Of a stretch of DNA of 64,000 bases, positions 29,313 to 36,835 are shown in pieces. Under the pieces are notes generated by a model, which was not told the origin of the DNA, did no database searches, and saw only the letters and a program-made list of their open reading frames with translations. The DNA is taken from NCBI RefSeq assembly GCF_900110705.1, contig NZ_FOEJ01000001.1:813501-877500 (forward strand), given 5' to 3'. This DNA comes from Loktanella sp. DSM 29012. GTDB taxonomy: Bacteria; Pseudomonadota; Alphaproteobacteria; Rhodobacterales; Rhodobacteraceae. The stretch's first letter is position 1, and the number at the start of each line of letters is the position of its first letter. The translations under genes and the position numbers were made by a program.

Positions 29313-30476
29313 CTAGAGCGCGTTCAACAAATCCAGCGTGGGCCAGGCGTCGGCAGGCAGGCCGCGACGCGCCTGTTCCTGCTGAACCGCCTCTCGGGTC
29401 TTTTCGCCCAGGATGCCATCGGCACCGCCCACGTCGTAGCCCAGCGCCTGAAGCCGTTGTTGCAACTGCACCATCTGGTCGCCTGACAGGCCGGGGTCCG
29501 CGTTGCCGGCGTCATAGACCGGCGCGCCATTGATTCGGGTCGCGAAATAGGCGGCCGTCAGCACGTAGGTCAGCGACTGGTTCCATTCGAAATAGACGCG
29601 GAAGTTCGGATAGGCAAAGAACGCAGGCCCGTTGCGCCCCATCGGCAACAGGACCGAGGCAGGCAGGCTGCCAGCGGGGGCGGCACCGTTGCGGATGTCG
29701 ACGCCCAAGGCACGCCATTGATCGACGGTCATTTCCTTGTCCAGACCTGTCAGGGTCCAGTCCAGCCCGGCGGGCACGGTGATTTCCTGCAAGGCGGGCT
29801 GGTTCGGCACCCAGCCCAGATCGGCCAGAAGGGTTGCCGCCGACATCAGCGCGTCAGGGGCGGATGTTTTCAGCGTGACGTGACCGTCGCCGTCACCGTC
29901 GACACCGTTTTCGATGATGTCGCGCGGCAGCATCTGGACCTGACCGATTTCACCGGCCCAGGCGCCCGTGGTGTTCAGCGGAAAGTCACCACGCTGATAG
30001 AGTTCGATCGCGGCGATCAGTTCGGGGCGGAAAAGCTCTGGCCGGCGGCAGTCGTGGGCGAGGGTGAACAGCGCGTCGCGGGTGTTGAAATCACCCTGGA
30101 TCTGGCCGAAATCCGTCTCGAACGCCCAAAAGGCCAGCAGCACGCCGCGCGGGATGCCGAAACGCGCCTCGATATCGTCAAAGATTCCGTCATAGCGGTC
30201 GCCGTAAACCTGCGCGTTTTGCAGGCGGCTGGCGCTGATCAGGCGGCGCGAGAATGTGACGAAATCCAGTTGAAACACGCCTTGTGCGCGGTCGGCGTTC
30301 AGCACCGACTGGTCGATGCTGGCGGTGTTCAGGAAATCACGCGCCGCCTGCGGGTCGAGGCCAGCGGCTGTAGCCTCTGCCAGAACGCCCTGACGGAAAC
30401 TGTCGATGGACCCGCCGCATTCCTGGGCTGTGAGCGGGGTGGCAAGGCAAGTCAGGGCAAGCAGGGCGTGGCGCAT
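29313..30476 (-). CDS. Lytic murein transglycosylase (MltB/SLT_2 type) with peptidoglycan-binding domain
   Basis: Cleaves peptidoglycan glycan strands with formation of 1,6-anhydro ends. The 387-residue protein starts with a signal peptide (MRHALLALTCLATPLTAQ), followed by the SLT_2 domain with the catalytic Glu in LLAFWAFETDFGQIQG near residue 118 and GEIGQVQMLPRDI near 185, and a C-terminal PG_binding_1 domain (residues about 325-387, LQQRLQALGYDVGGADGILG). No lipobox Cys right after the signal, so it is likely periplasmic. AAGGA precedes the ATG. Confidence 0.94.
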   Translation of the reverse strand: MRHALLALTCLATPLTAQECGGSIDSFRQGVLAEATAAGLDPQAARDFLNTASIDQSVLNADRAQGVFQLDFVTFSRRLISASRLQNAQVYGDRYDGIFDDIEARFGIPRGVLLAFWAFETDFGQIQGDFNTRDALFTLAHDCRRPELFRPELIAAIELYQRGDFPLNTTGAWAGEIGQVQMLPRDIIENGVDGDGDGHVTLKTSAPDALMSAATLLADLGWVPNQPALQEITVPAGLDWTLTGLDKEMTVDQWRALGVDIRNGAAPAGSLPASVLLPMGRNGPAFFAYPNFRVYFEWNQSLTYVLTAAYFATRINGAPVYDAGNADPGLSGDQMVQLQQRLQALGYDVGGADGILGEKTREAVQQEQARRGLPADAWPTLDLLNAL

Positions 30477-30526
30477 GGGTTCGGTCCTTTGGTTGTTGGA
30501 CCCTGATTAGCAAAGCGTGGGGCCGC

Positions 30527-31426
30527 TTAAAACAGCGCCACGATCACAGTGGCGAAAACCGCCAATCCCCATGTCAGCCACAGCGTCCGGCAGGCGCGGT
30601 CGATATCGGGCGGGCCGATCAGGTGGCGGCCATCGGGGTTCACGAAGGGATAGTCGCGCAGCGCACCGTCATAGCTGCGCGGTCCTGACAGCGCGATGCC
30701 CAGCACGTGGGCCATCGCGGCCTCTGGCCAGCCTGCGTTGGGGGACCGGTGCAGCGGGGCCTCGGCGATGATGGGTGCGATGCTGCGGCGGCTGGGGGTC
30801 GTGGCCCAGATGAGGGCTGCAGTCAGGCGGGCGGGCACCCAGTTTAGCAGATCGTCAAAACGGGCGGCGGCCCAGCCGAAATCCGCGTATTTGGGCGTGC
30901 GGTAGCCGATCATGGAATCGGCGGTATTGGTGATCTTGTAGACCAGCAGGCCGGGCAGGCCCGCGACCGCGAACCAGAATGCGGGGGCTACGACGCCGTC
31001 GGACAGGTTTTCTGCGGCGGATTCAATCGCCGCGCGGGCCGTGGCGGGTTCGGACAGGGTCGCCGTTTCACGGCCCACGATCATGGCGACGGCCGTGCGG
31101 CCCTGCGCCAGTCCCGCGCGCAGGCCGGTTGCGACGGCGCGCACGTGATCAACAAGGCTGCGCTGCGCGAGCAGGATCGCCAGCACGATGACATCGACCC
31201 AAGAACCGGGGACGGCCATCAGGGCCAGACCGAGCAGGGCCGCGCCAAGGCACAGCGCGGCAAGGCCAAGCGTGCCGTTTCGTTTGCGCCTGTCGCCTGT
31301 GTTGAAACGGGTGTCGATCCAGCCCACGGCGCGGCCCATCAGGACGGCGGGATGTGGCAGTCGGGACCACAACCAGCGCGGTTCGCCCAGCAGCGCATCC
31401 AGCAACATCCCCAGAAGTAGGGTCAA
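30527..31426 (-). CDS. cobD: Adenosylcobinamide-phosphate synthase (CobD/CbiB)
   Basis: Membrane enzyme joining the aminopropanol arm to adenosylcobyric acid late in B12 synthesis. The 299-residue protein has the family features LLGMLLDALLGEPRWLWSRLPHPAVLMG and ESAAENLSDGVVAPAFWFAVAGLPG with several hydrophobic helices, and the NTADSMIGYRTPKYADFGWAAARFDDLLN block near residue 175. I take the TTG at 31424-31426 as the start because it overlaps the cobC TGA and follows GAGGG; the ATG eight codons upstream is buried in cobC. It works with CobC next door, which makes aminopropanol phosphate. Confidence 0.9.
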   Translation of the reverse strand: MTLLLGMLLDALLGEPRWLWSRLPHPAVLMGRAVGWIDTRFNTGDRRKRNGTLGLAALCLGAALLGLALMAVPGSWVDVIVLAILLAQRSLVDHVRAVATGLRAGLAQGRTAVAMIVGRETATLSEPATARAAIESAAENLSDGVVAPAFWFAVAGLPGLLVYKITNTADSMIGYRTPKYADFGWAAARFDDLLNWVPARLTAALIWATTPSRRSIAPIIAEAPLHRSPNAGWPEAAMAHVLGIALSGPRSYDGALRDYPFVNPDGRHLIGPPDIDRACRTLWLTWGLAVFATVIVALF

Positions 31427-32358
31427 AAGGCGCCCTCGATCTGGTCCCAACGGTCGGGTGCCGGCAGGCCAAGGCGCAGCCAGTCGTCCGCATAGGGAAA
31501 GACGCGCGACCAGATCTTGTGCTGGGCCAGATGGTCCTGGGCTGCCTGCGCGTCAGCCACGCGGTAGAGGCGAAACAGGCTGGTGCCGCCGATCACCTCG
31601 GTTCCCTGTTTGGTCATCAATGCGTCCAGGCGGGCGGCGTCGGCGGTCAGGCGGGCATTGGTTTCATCTGCCCACTGCGGGTCGGACAGCGCTTCTGCGC
31701 CGATGCGCAGGGCCGGGCCAGAGACAGGCCAGGGACCGATGGCGTCGCGCAGGTCCGCGATGATCGCAGGATCGCCGATGGCAAAGCCCAGCCGCAAACC
31801 GGCGAGGCCCCAGAATTTTCCAAAGCTCTTGAGCACGATGGTGCCGGGCCGGGTGGTGAGTGCAATCAGCGATTCATCCGGCATGGTGTCGCAAAAGCTT
31901 TCGTCGATGATGCAAAAGGGGGCGTTGGCCTCGACGGGTGTCCAGGTCAGCCCGTCGGGGTTGTTGGGGTGCACGGCGACCAGCGCGTCGGCTGCGTCAT
32001 CGGCCAGAGTCCAGCCCGCCGCGCGAAAGGCGGCACCGTGTTCATTGTAGGTGGGGCCGGGGATCGCGACCTGACCGGGGGGCCGCAGACGCGGCAGTTG
32101 CGCAATCGGGGCGGATGCACCCGGCGTCGCCAGAACGGCGGCCGCATCGGGAATGCGCCAGAACGCGCGTGCGCTGTCCTCGAGCCGTTGCCGGGCGGCA
32201 CTGTCGGGCAGGTCGGCCCAGTCGGCGGCGGGCAGGGCCGGCACCGGATAGGGCACGGGATTGATGCCTGTGGACAGGTCCAGCCAGTCGGCGCGTTTGC
32301 CTCCAAAGCGGGCGATGGCCGCATCCAGCCCACCGCCGTGATCGCGCGGTGTCGTCAT
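31423..32358 (-). CDS. cobC: Threonine-phosphate decarboxylase (CobC)
   Basis: PLP enzyme that decarboxylates L-threonine O-3-phosphate to (R)-1-amino-2-propanol phosphate, the linker of the B12 nucleotide loop. The 311-residue protein opens MTTPRDHGGGLDAAIARFGG, with the LDLSTGINPVPYP motif of this family and the PLP lysine in IVLKSFGKFWGLAGLRLGF near residue 195. The ATG at 32358 overlaps the DUF1636 stop (ATGA). It is coupled to cobD downstream by TTGA, so the three genes form one translational unit. Confidence 0.92.
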   Translation of the reverse strand: MTTPRDHGGGLDAAIARFGGKRADWLDLSTGINPVPYPVPALPAADWADLPDSAARQRLEDSARAFWRIPDAAAVLATPGASAPIAQLPRLRPPGQVAIPGPTYNEHGAAFRAAGWTLADDAADALVAVHPNNPDGLTWTPVEANAPFCIIDESFCDTMPDESLIALTTRPGTIVLKSFGKFWGLAGLRLGFAIGDPAIIADLRDAIGPWPVSGPALRIGAEALSDPQWADETNARLTADAARLDALMTKQGTEVIGGTSLFRLYRVADAQAAQDHLAQHKIWSRVFPYADDWLRLGLPAPDRWDQIEGAF

Positions 32359-32726
32359 TGGTCGTCCGGCAGTGGCGGGTGGCGGGTGACAAAGTGACCT
32401 TTGATCGCTGTGGGCCATTCGCGGTAGGGCACCTGGCCGTTGCTGCTGTCCGCGTGTTTGGCGGCATAGGCGACGATGCCTTCGGCAGCCTCGGGTGTGG
32501 CCTCGAACCGGCCGAGGGTGTAATTCAGCTTGCCCCGTGCCTGCACCGCGACATTGCAGCCATGCGCGCAGCCCATCAGGCAGGACACGCGGCGGGTGCG
32601 CACCGCGGTGTCCGCGGCGGCGGCCTCGACCAGTGCGGCCAGTGTCTCGCCGTCGGTCGGTGCGCCGCTTGCAGCGTTCCAGTCGTCGCGCTTGCAGGTG
32701 TCGCAGACGGTAATCCAGGTTGTCAT
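32355..32726 (-). CDS. DUF1636 ferredoxin-like protein of the cobalamin cluster
   Basis: A 123-residue protein with Cys pairs placed as in thioredoxin-like [2Fe-2S] ferredoxins: CDTC at residues 9-12 and CLMGCAHGC at about 48-56. It belongs to DUF1636, which recurs next to B12 genes in alphaproteobacteria; its function is not established, with electron transfer to a corrin-modifying step a reasonable guess. The start at 32726 follows a GAGG site. It is first in a DUF1636-cobC-cobD operon. No cobalamin riboswitch was recognised in the 243 bp upstream. Confidence 0.85.
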   Translation of the reverse strand: MTTWITVCDTCKRDDWNAASGAPTDGETLAALVEAAAADTAVRTRRVSCLMGCAHGCNVAVQARGKLNYTLGRFEATPEAAEGIVAYAAKHADSSNGQVPYREWPTAIKGHFVTRHPPLPDDQ

Positions 32727-32969
32727 GGTCGCGTGCCTCGTTGGGTTGGCGTCTATCAACCGAATTTCAGGCATGGATACAAGGGTCGCAACCGGGCACA
32801 TCCGGTCATTGACGGCCATCCCGTTGCGCGAAAGCGGCAGGGTTATACCGGTGCCCGCCTATTGCCTCGGGCTTGCTGACCGGCGGGTTTCCCCGATTCC
32901 AAGGCGGGAAATAGCGCAAGTTTGATGCATCGCCTCGTCGGGCACAGGCAAAAGCTCTAGCTTTGTCGC

Positions 32970-33392
32970 ATGGGACATGCGGGACGGAACACGCGGGCGT
33001 TGATTGTCGAACCGGATGCCGATCTGGGGCAGCTGTGGGCGCGTCATCTGGAACATCTGGACATCGATGTCGTGCTGACAGCCACGGCCCCCGCAGCGGT
33101 CACCGCACTGGAGGCGGGCGGCTTCGACGTCATCGTGATCAACCTCGAACAGGACAACGGGTCGGCACTGGCGGTCGCGGATGTCGCGTCGTTGCGCCAT
33201 CCGCGTGCCAATGTCGTGTTCGTCACCAGTGGCCGGTTCTTTTCGGATGGGTCGATCTTTGCCTTTAGCGGCAATGCCCGGATGATGGTCCAGTCAACAA
33301 CCCCGCCGGACGATCTGGCCCAGATCGTCCGGCATTACGGAAGCGGTGTCAGCCCCGCTGATGCGGTGTCGCAAAGTCCGGCCAAGGGTTGA
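32970..33392 (+). CDS. Response-regulator receiver-like protein lacking the phospho-acceptor Asp
   Basis: A 140-residue single-domain protein with the CheY-like pattern: first strand ALIVEPDADLG (acidic residues 14 and 16), helix 1 with WARHLEHL, and third strand DVIVINLEQDNG. The residue in the phosphoryl-acceptor position is Asn58 rather than Asp, and the usual KP near the end reads TTPPDD. It therefore looks like a pseudo-receiver. There is no kinase nearby. The start ATG lacks a visible ribosome site and could be leaderless. The 3' end overlaps the convergent GST gene by 44 bp. Confidence 0.75.
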   Translation: MGHAGRNTRALIVEPDADLGQLWARHLEHLDIDVVLTATAPAAVTALEAGGFDVIVINLEQDNGSALAVADVASLRHPRANVVFVTSGRFFSDGSIFAFSGNARMMVQSTTPPDDLAQIVRHYGSGVSPADAVSQSPAKG

Positions 33393-34335
33393 TCGGCACG
33401 ATCCGGTGCGGATTGATCGTGTCGTGACTGTAGTAGTAATGCTGCGTGATGTGATCCATGTTGACCGTGTCGGACACGGGCCCGTCCGGTGTATCCCACT
33501 GGTATAATTCGCGGGTATAGGCCCAGAGGTTCGGGTAATCGACGATCCTGCGCCTGTTGCATTTGAAATGAGTCGCATAGACGTTGTCGAACCGCACAAG
33601 CGTCGTCCACAGCCGCCAGTCGGCCTCGGTGATGCGCTCGCCCATCAGGTAGCGCTGCTGCGACAGCCGATCTTCGAGCCAGTCGAGGCTGTCGAACAGG
33701 GGGGTAATCGCATCGTCATAGGCAGATTGCGTCGTGGCAAAGCCGGATTTGTAAACACCGTTGTTGACCGTGTCGTAGATGCGGTCGTTCACGGGGGCGA
33801 TGGCGTCGCGCAGATCGGCTGGCCAATAGTCGTCGGTATTGCCGGTGATCCCGTCAAAGGCGCTGTTGAACATCCGGATGATTTCCGACGATTCGTTGCT
33901 GACGATCATCCCTTGCGCCTTGTCCCAGAGGACAGGCACGGTCACGCGGCCGGTCATGTCGGGGGTGTCGCGCAAATAGACCTCGCGCATATAATCCAGG
34001 CCGAACAATGCGTCCCCGGTTGCCCCCGGATAGCTGCCATCCAGCGTCCAGCCGTCACCCAGCATGTGCGGGTGCACCACCGACACGTCGATATGTGCAC
34101 TGAGCGATTTCAGCTGCCGGAACACCAATGTGCGGTGCGCCCATGGGCAGGCATAGGACACGTAGAGATGATAGCGTCCGCTTTCCGCCTTGAACCCGCC
34201 CTTGCCGGTCGGACCGGGGCTGCCATCGGCGGTTACCCAGTTGCGGAACGTGGATTCCTTACGCTCGAACTTGCCGCCCGTCTCTGACGTGTCGTACCAT
34301 TTGTCTTGCCATTCTCCATCGACCAGCAGGCCCAT
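33349..34335 (-). CDS. Glutathione S-transferase, glutathionyl-hydroquinone reductase (YqjG/Xi class) type
   Basis: Reduces glutathionyl-hydroquinones, a protective reaction found with Xi-class GSTs. The 328-residue protein has the catalytic Cys in YVSYACPWAHRTLVFRQLK near residue 55, the family segment RYHLYVSYACPWAHR, NSAFDGITGNTDDYWPADL in the middle, and CNRRRIVDYPNLWAYTRELYQ in the all-alpha C-domain. The start at 34335 has an AGGGAGAGACATC ribosome site and replaces a frame start 50 codons upstream. It is divergent from the small gene at 34639. Confidence 0.92.
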   Translation of the reverse strand: MGLLVDGEWQDKWYDTSETGGKFERKESTFRNWVTADGSPGPTGKGGFKAESGRYHLYVSYACPWAHRTLVFRQLKSLSAHIDVSVVHPHMLGDGWTLDGSYPGATGDALFGLDYMREVYLRDTPDMTGRVTVPVLWDKAQGMIVSNESSEIIRMFNSAFDGITGNTDDYWPADLRDAIAPVNDRIYDTVNNGVYKSGFATTQSAYDDAITPLFDSLDWLEDRLSQQRYLMGERITEADWRLWTTLVRFDNVYATHFKCNRRRIVDYPNLWAYTRELYQWDTPDGPVSDTVNMDHITQHYYYSHDTINPHRIVPINPWPDFATPHQRG

Positions 34336-34638
34336 GATGTCTCTCCCTTTTGTGTTGGTAATACACCTAGGGCAGTCTTCCTGACTGCCAAACCCTGCCT
34401 CACGCGCAGGACCTGTGCATGAATTGCGGCAGTGGTTCATCCGGTCAGCCTGTCGCAGAGTGACGCAAGATGTCGGACGACGCATTGCAGCGCTGCGCGT
34501 GGCACCCTATACGCATTCCCGACGAAGCCCCAAACGGGGCCAGAGCGGTTGGTGGCCAAGCGGTCGACCCTGACGGGGACTGTGACGCTGCATCGTCATG
34601 CAAAAGCTCTGGTCCATGACACACGCCCGGAGACCGCC
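34336..34638. other. Intergenic region between the GST gene and the cbiX operon
   Basis: A 303-bp gap between divergent genes, so it should hold promoters for both. It contains a perfect 7-bp hairpin GGCAGTC-TTCCT-GACTGCC at 34371-34389 close to the GST 5' end. I looked for the conserved boxes of a cobalamin riboswitch before the cbiX operon and did not find them. I see no credible ORF of its own in the gap; a long frame running through it is only the upstream extension of the 34639 gene. Confidence 0.45.
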
Positions 34639-34845
34639 ATGCGCCTTTTGACCGTCACATTGATCCTCACCGGCACGACGGCTGCCGCACATCCCGGACA
34701 TATTGTGGATGCGGCGGGGCATAATCACTGGGTCGCCGGGATTGCGCTGGGCGCTGCCGGTCTGGCCGCCCTTCTGGGCGCGCTCAAGGGGCGCAAGACC
34801 CGTGAAAAGAAGGCCACGCCAAAGTCCGAGGAACAGCCCGCATGA
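34639..34845 (+). CDS. Small membrane protein with His-containing periplasmic segment, coupled to cbiX
   Basis: A 68-residue protein: signal-like N-terminus (MRLLTVTLILTGTTAAAHPG), a short His-rich stretch (HPGHIVDAAGHNHW, residues 18-31), one transmembrane helix (about 33-50, GIALGAAGLAALLGAL) and a Lys-rich tail. I choose the ATG at 34639 because the long upstream extension has no family-like sequence. Its stop overlaps the cbiX ATG (ATGA). A tie to cobalt or nickel handling is suggested only by the His residues and by its partner gene; the family is not one I can name with confidence. Confidence 0.7.
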   Translation: MRLLTVTLILTGTTAAAHPGHIVDAAGHNHWVAGIALGAAGLAALLGALKGRKTREKKATPKSEEQPA

Positions 34846-36059
34846 AAACTGGTGTGATGATCTGCGGGCATGGCTCGCGCAGTCAGTCGGCGGTGGATGA
34901 ATTCGCGACTCTGGCGCAAAAGCTGCCGGCCTATCTGCCTGACGACTGGCTGTGTGACTATGGCTATCTGGAATTCGCGAACCCCGTGATCCGTGACGGT
35001 CTGGACCGTCTGCGCGCTGCCGGGTGTGATCGCATTCTGGCCGTGCCGGGCATGCTGTTCGCCGCGATGCATGCGAAAAACGATATTCCGACGGTGCTGA
35101 ATACCTATGCCGCCCAGCACGGTGTGACGGTGAATTACGGCCGCGAATTGGGCGTCGACCCCAAGATGATCGCCGCCGCGGCAGGGCGCGTCCAGGAGGC
35201 GGTGGATCGCGCCAATGCCAAACACGGTGCGCTGTCGCTGCATGACACCTGCCTCGTGGTGATCGGTCGCGGCGCATCCGACCCCGATGCCAACGGCAAC
35301 GTGGCGAAAATCGCCCGGATGCTGGCCGAGGGCATGGGTTTCGGCTGGCACGAGGTCGGTTATTCCGGCGTGACCTTTCCGCTGGTGGAACCCTGCCTGC
35401 AACACGTGGTGCGGCTGCCCTACAAACGGGTCATCGTATTCCCGTATTTCCTGTTCTCGGGCATCCTGATCGACCGGATCTATGGCTTTACCGACCGCGT
35501 CGCTGCGGAACACCCGGACGTGCAATTCGTCAAGGCGGGTTATCTGGGCGATCATCCCAAGGTTCTCGAAACCTTTGCGGAACGCATCAGGGAACAGGCG
35601 GGTGCAAATCCGCCGCCCAATTGCGGCGTCTGCGGCTACCGCAACCAGGTGCTGGCCATGGCCAAGGGTGAAACCCGCCGTATCAGTGCGGCCGACCGCA
35701 CCCATCCGGCCTTTGGCGACGTGCCGCCTGCGCTGTGCGTGCTGTGCAAGTACCGCACACAGGTGCTTGGCTTCGAGAGCGAGGTCGGTGCCGTCCAGGA
35801 AAGCCACCACCACCACGTCGAGGGACAAGGCGCATCCGCACCGGGATCGAACGTCGCCGATTGCAGCCTGTGCGACACGTTCTGCACTGGCCTGTGCAGG
35901 CTGGAGGCACAGCATGACCACAGCCACGATCATGATCACGACCACAAGCACGGACACGGGCATCATCACCATCACGACCACGATCACGCCCATCCGGTCT
36001 ATCCGCATGCCCATCATCCCCACGGCCCCGAAAGCGCGCGCAAGACCCGTAAATCCTGA
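34842..36059 (+). CDS. cbiX: Sirohydrochlorin cobaltochelatase CbiX with Cys-rich and His-rich C-terminus
   Basis: Inserts cobalt into sirohydrochlorin at the start of the cobalt-early B12 route. The first 255 residues hold two CbiX-type lobes (GHGSRSQSAVDEF with His10; AVPGMLFAAMHAKNDIP with His77; IGRGASDPDANGNVAKIARM). Residues 261-352 carry three Cys clusters (C261/C264, C299/C302, C341/C344/C348/C352), a possible Fe-S site as reported for long CbiX proteins. The last 48 residues are dominated by His and Asp (about 358-394), likely for metal storage. At 405 residues it is much longer than a minimal CbiX. Coupled to the small membrane protein upstream. Confidence 0.93.
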   Translation: MKTGVMICGHGSRSQSAVDEFATLAQKLPAYLPDDWLCDYGYLEFANPVIRDGLDRLRAAGCDRILAVPGMLFAAMHAKNDIPTVLNTYAAQHGVTVNYGRELGVDPKMIAAAAGRVQEAVDRANAKHGALSLHDTCLVVIGRGASDPDANGNVAKIARMLAEGMGFGWHEVGYSGVTFPLVEPCLQHVVRLPYKRVIVFPYFLFSGILIDRIYGFTDRVAAEHPDVQFVKAGYLGDHPKVLETFAERIREQAGANPPPNCGVCGYRNQVLAMAKGETRRISAADRTHPAFGDVPPALCVLCKYRTQVLGFESEVGAVQESHHHHVEGQGASAPGSNVADCSLCDTFCTGLCRLEAQHDHSHDHDHDHKHGHGHHHHHDHDHAHPVYPHAHHPHGPESARKTRKS

Positions 36060-36065
36060 TCCGCG

Positions 36066-36097
36066 CATCATCTTGCCGAAAATACTCCCCCCGGAGG
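36066..36097 (-). repeat. Intergenic repeat of the AGTATTTT-GGCAAGATGAT family, inverted copy
   Basis: On the minus strand this reads CCTCCGG(G)-GGAGTATTTTCGGCAAGATGATG, the same core as copies at 38057, 40638 and 44711 but in the opposite orientation. It lies between cbiX and cobH. No ORF is associated with it. Confidence 0.7.
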
Positions 36098-36131
36098 GTC
36101 CGCCCTCTCGTTCCCGCAAAGGCGTCTGCCC

Positions 36132-36770
36132 GTGAGACCCTACGAAAAAGACCCCAAGGCGATTTACGCGCAAAGCTTTGCCACCGTGCGTGCCGAGGCA
36201 CGTCTGGATCGATTCCCGCCCGGCATGCGACCGGTGATGACGCGGCTGATCCATGCCTGCGGCATGGTCGAGATCGCGGACAGGCTGGCGTTTTCAGCCG
36301 GTGCGGCAGAGGTGGGTGCTGCGGCGCTGGCGGCAGGTGCACCGATCCTGTGCGATTGCGAAATGGTCGGCGCGGGTATTATTCGCCGTTATCTGCCAGC
36401 CCGAAACCGGGTTATCGTGACATTGAACGACGATCGCGTGCCTGCGCTGGCACAAGAAATCGGCAATACACGCTCGGCGGCGGCCGTTGATCTGTGGGAT
36501 GCGGATCTGGCGGGCGCTGTGGTCGCCATCGGCAATGCGCCCACGGCGCTGTTTCACCTGCTGGAACGGATCGACGCAGGTGGGCCGAAACCGGCTGTGA
36601 TCCTCGGGTTTCCAGTCGGGTTCGTCGGTGCCGCGGAATCAAAGGCAGAGCTGGTCGCAAATTCACGGGGTTGCGCGTATATCGCGCTGCGCGGGCGACG
36701 GGGCGGATCTGCGATGGCATCAGCTGCGGTGAATGCCTTGGCCGCTGGTTTGCCGGAGGACGCAACATGA
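36132..36770 (+). CDS. cobH: Precorrin-8X methylmutase (CobH/CbiC)
   Basis: Moves the C-11 methyl group to C-12 to give hydrogenobyrinic acid (or its cobalt form). The 212-residue protein has the catalytic His in MTRLIHACGM near residue 42 and the GAPILCDCEMVGAGI and NAPTALFHLLE motifs of the family. The start is a GTG at 36132. Its stop overlaps the ATG of a 22-codon ORF that in turn overlaps cobL. In an anaerobic-type pathway it would be called cbiC. Confidence 0.95.
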   Translation: MRPYEKDPKAIYAQSFATVRAEARLDRFPPGMRPVMTRLIHACGMVEIADRLAFSAGAAEVGAAALAAGAPILCDCEMVGAGIIRRYLPARNRVIVTLNDDRVPALAQEIGNTRSAAAVDLWDADLAGAVVAIGNAPTALFHLLERIDAGGPKPAVILGFPVGFVGAAESKAELVANSRGCAYIALRGRRGGSAMASAAVNALAAGLPEDAT

Positions 36771-36835
36771 GCGACGCCAAATTTTCTGCGAAAATTTGGA
36801 CCGGATTTTCGCAGAAAATCCGGGGCCCCCGATGA
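36767..36835 (+). CDS. 22-codon ORF bridging cobH and cobL, made from hairpin repeats
   Basis: The ORF starts at an ATG overlapping the cobH TGA (ATGA) and stops at a TGA overlapping the cobL ATG (ATGA). The peptide MSDAKFSAKIWTGFSQKIRG is repeat-derived: the DNA consists of two near-perfect hairpins (36777-36799 and 36801-36823) with cores TTTTC-TGC-GAAAA and TTTTC-GCA-GAAAA. It may have no function beyond letting ribosomes travel from cobH to cobL. Whether the peptide is stable is unknown. Confidence 0.45.
   Translation: MSDAKFSAKIWTGFSQKIRGPR
36777..36823. repeat. Tandem hairpins in the cobH-cobL junction
   Basis: CCAAATTTTC-TGC-GAAAATTTGG (36777-36799, 10-bp perfect stem) is followed by GGATTTTC-GCA-GAAAATCC (36803-36821, extended by CC/GG on both sides). 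The second is identical to the hairpin at 40617-40635 after cobJ and related to the palindromes at 46998-47048. They form part of a dispersed repeat family found in several gaps of this window. Confidence 0.75.

Noticed and set aside
32774-32925. A 50-codon ORF in the gap before the pseudo-receiver
   Set aside because: No ribosome site, no recognisable sequence, and Arg/Pro-rich composition typical of spurious frames in G+C-rich DNA.
32727-32969. Possible cobalamin riboswitch upstream of DUF1636-cobC-cobD
   Set aside because: The stretch has G+C-rich inverted segments (GGTGCCCGCC and similar), but the conserved B12-box and core boxes of the cobalamin riboswitch could not be found on either strand.
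34390-34638. Possible cobalamin riboswitch before the cbiX operon
   Set aside because: Searched both strands for the conserved boxes; nothing convincing was seen. A covariance-model search would settle it.
34725-36254. A 509-codon minus-strand frame antisense to cbiX
   Set aside because: Shadow of cbiX; the Met/Val-rich stretch is the antisense of the His/Asp-rich tail, not a membrane helix.
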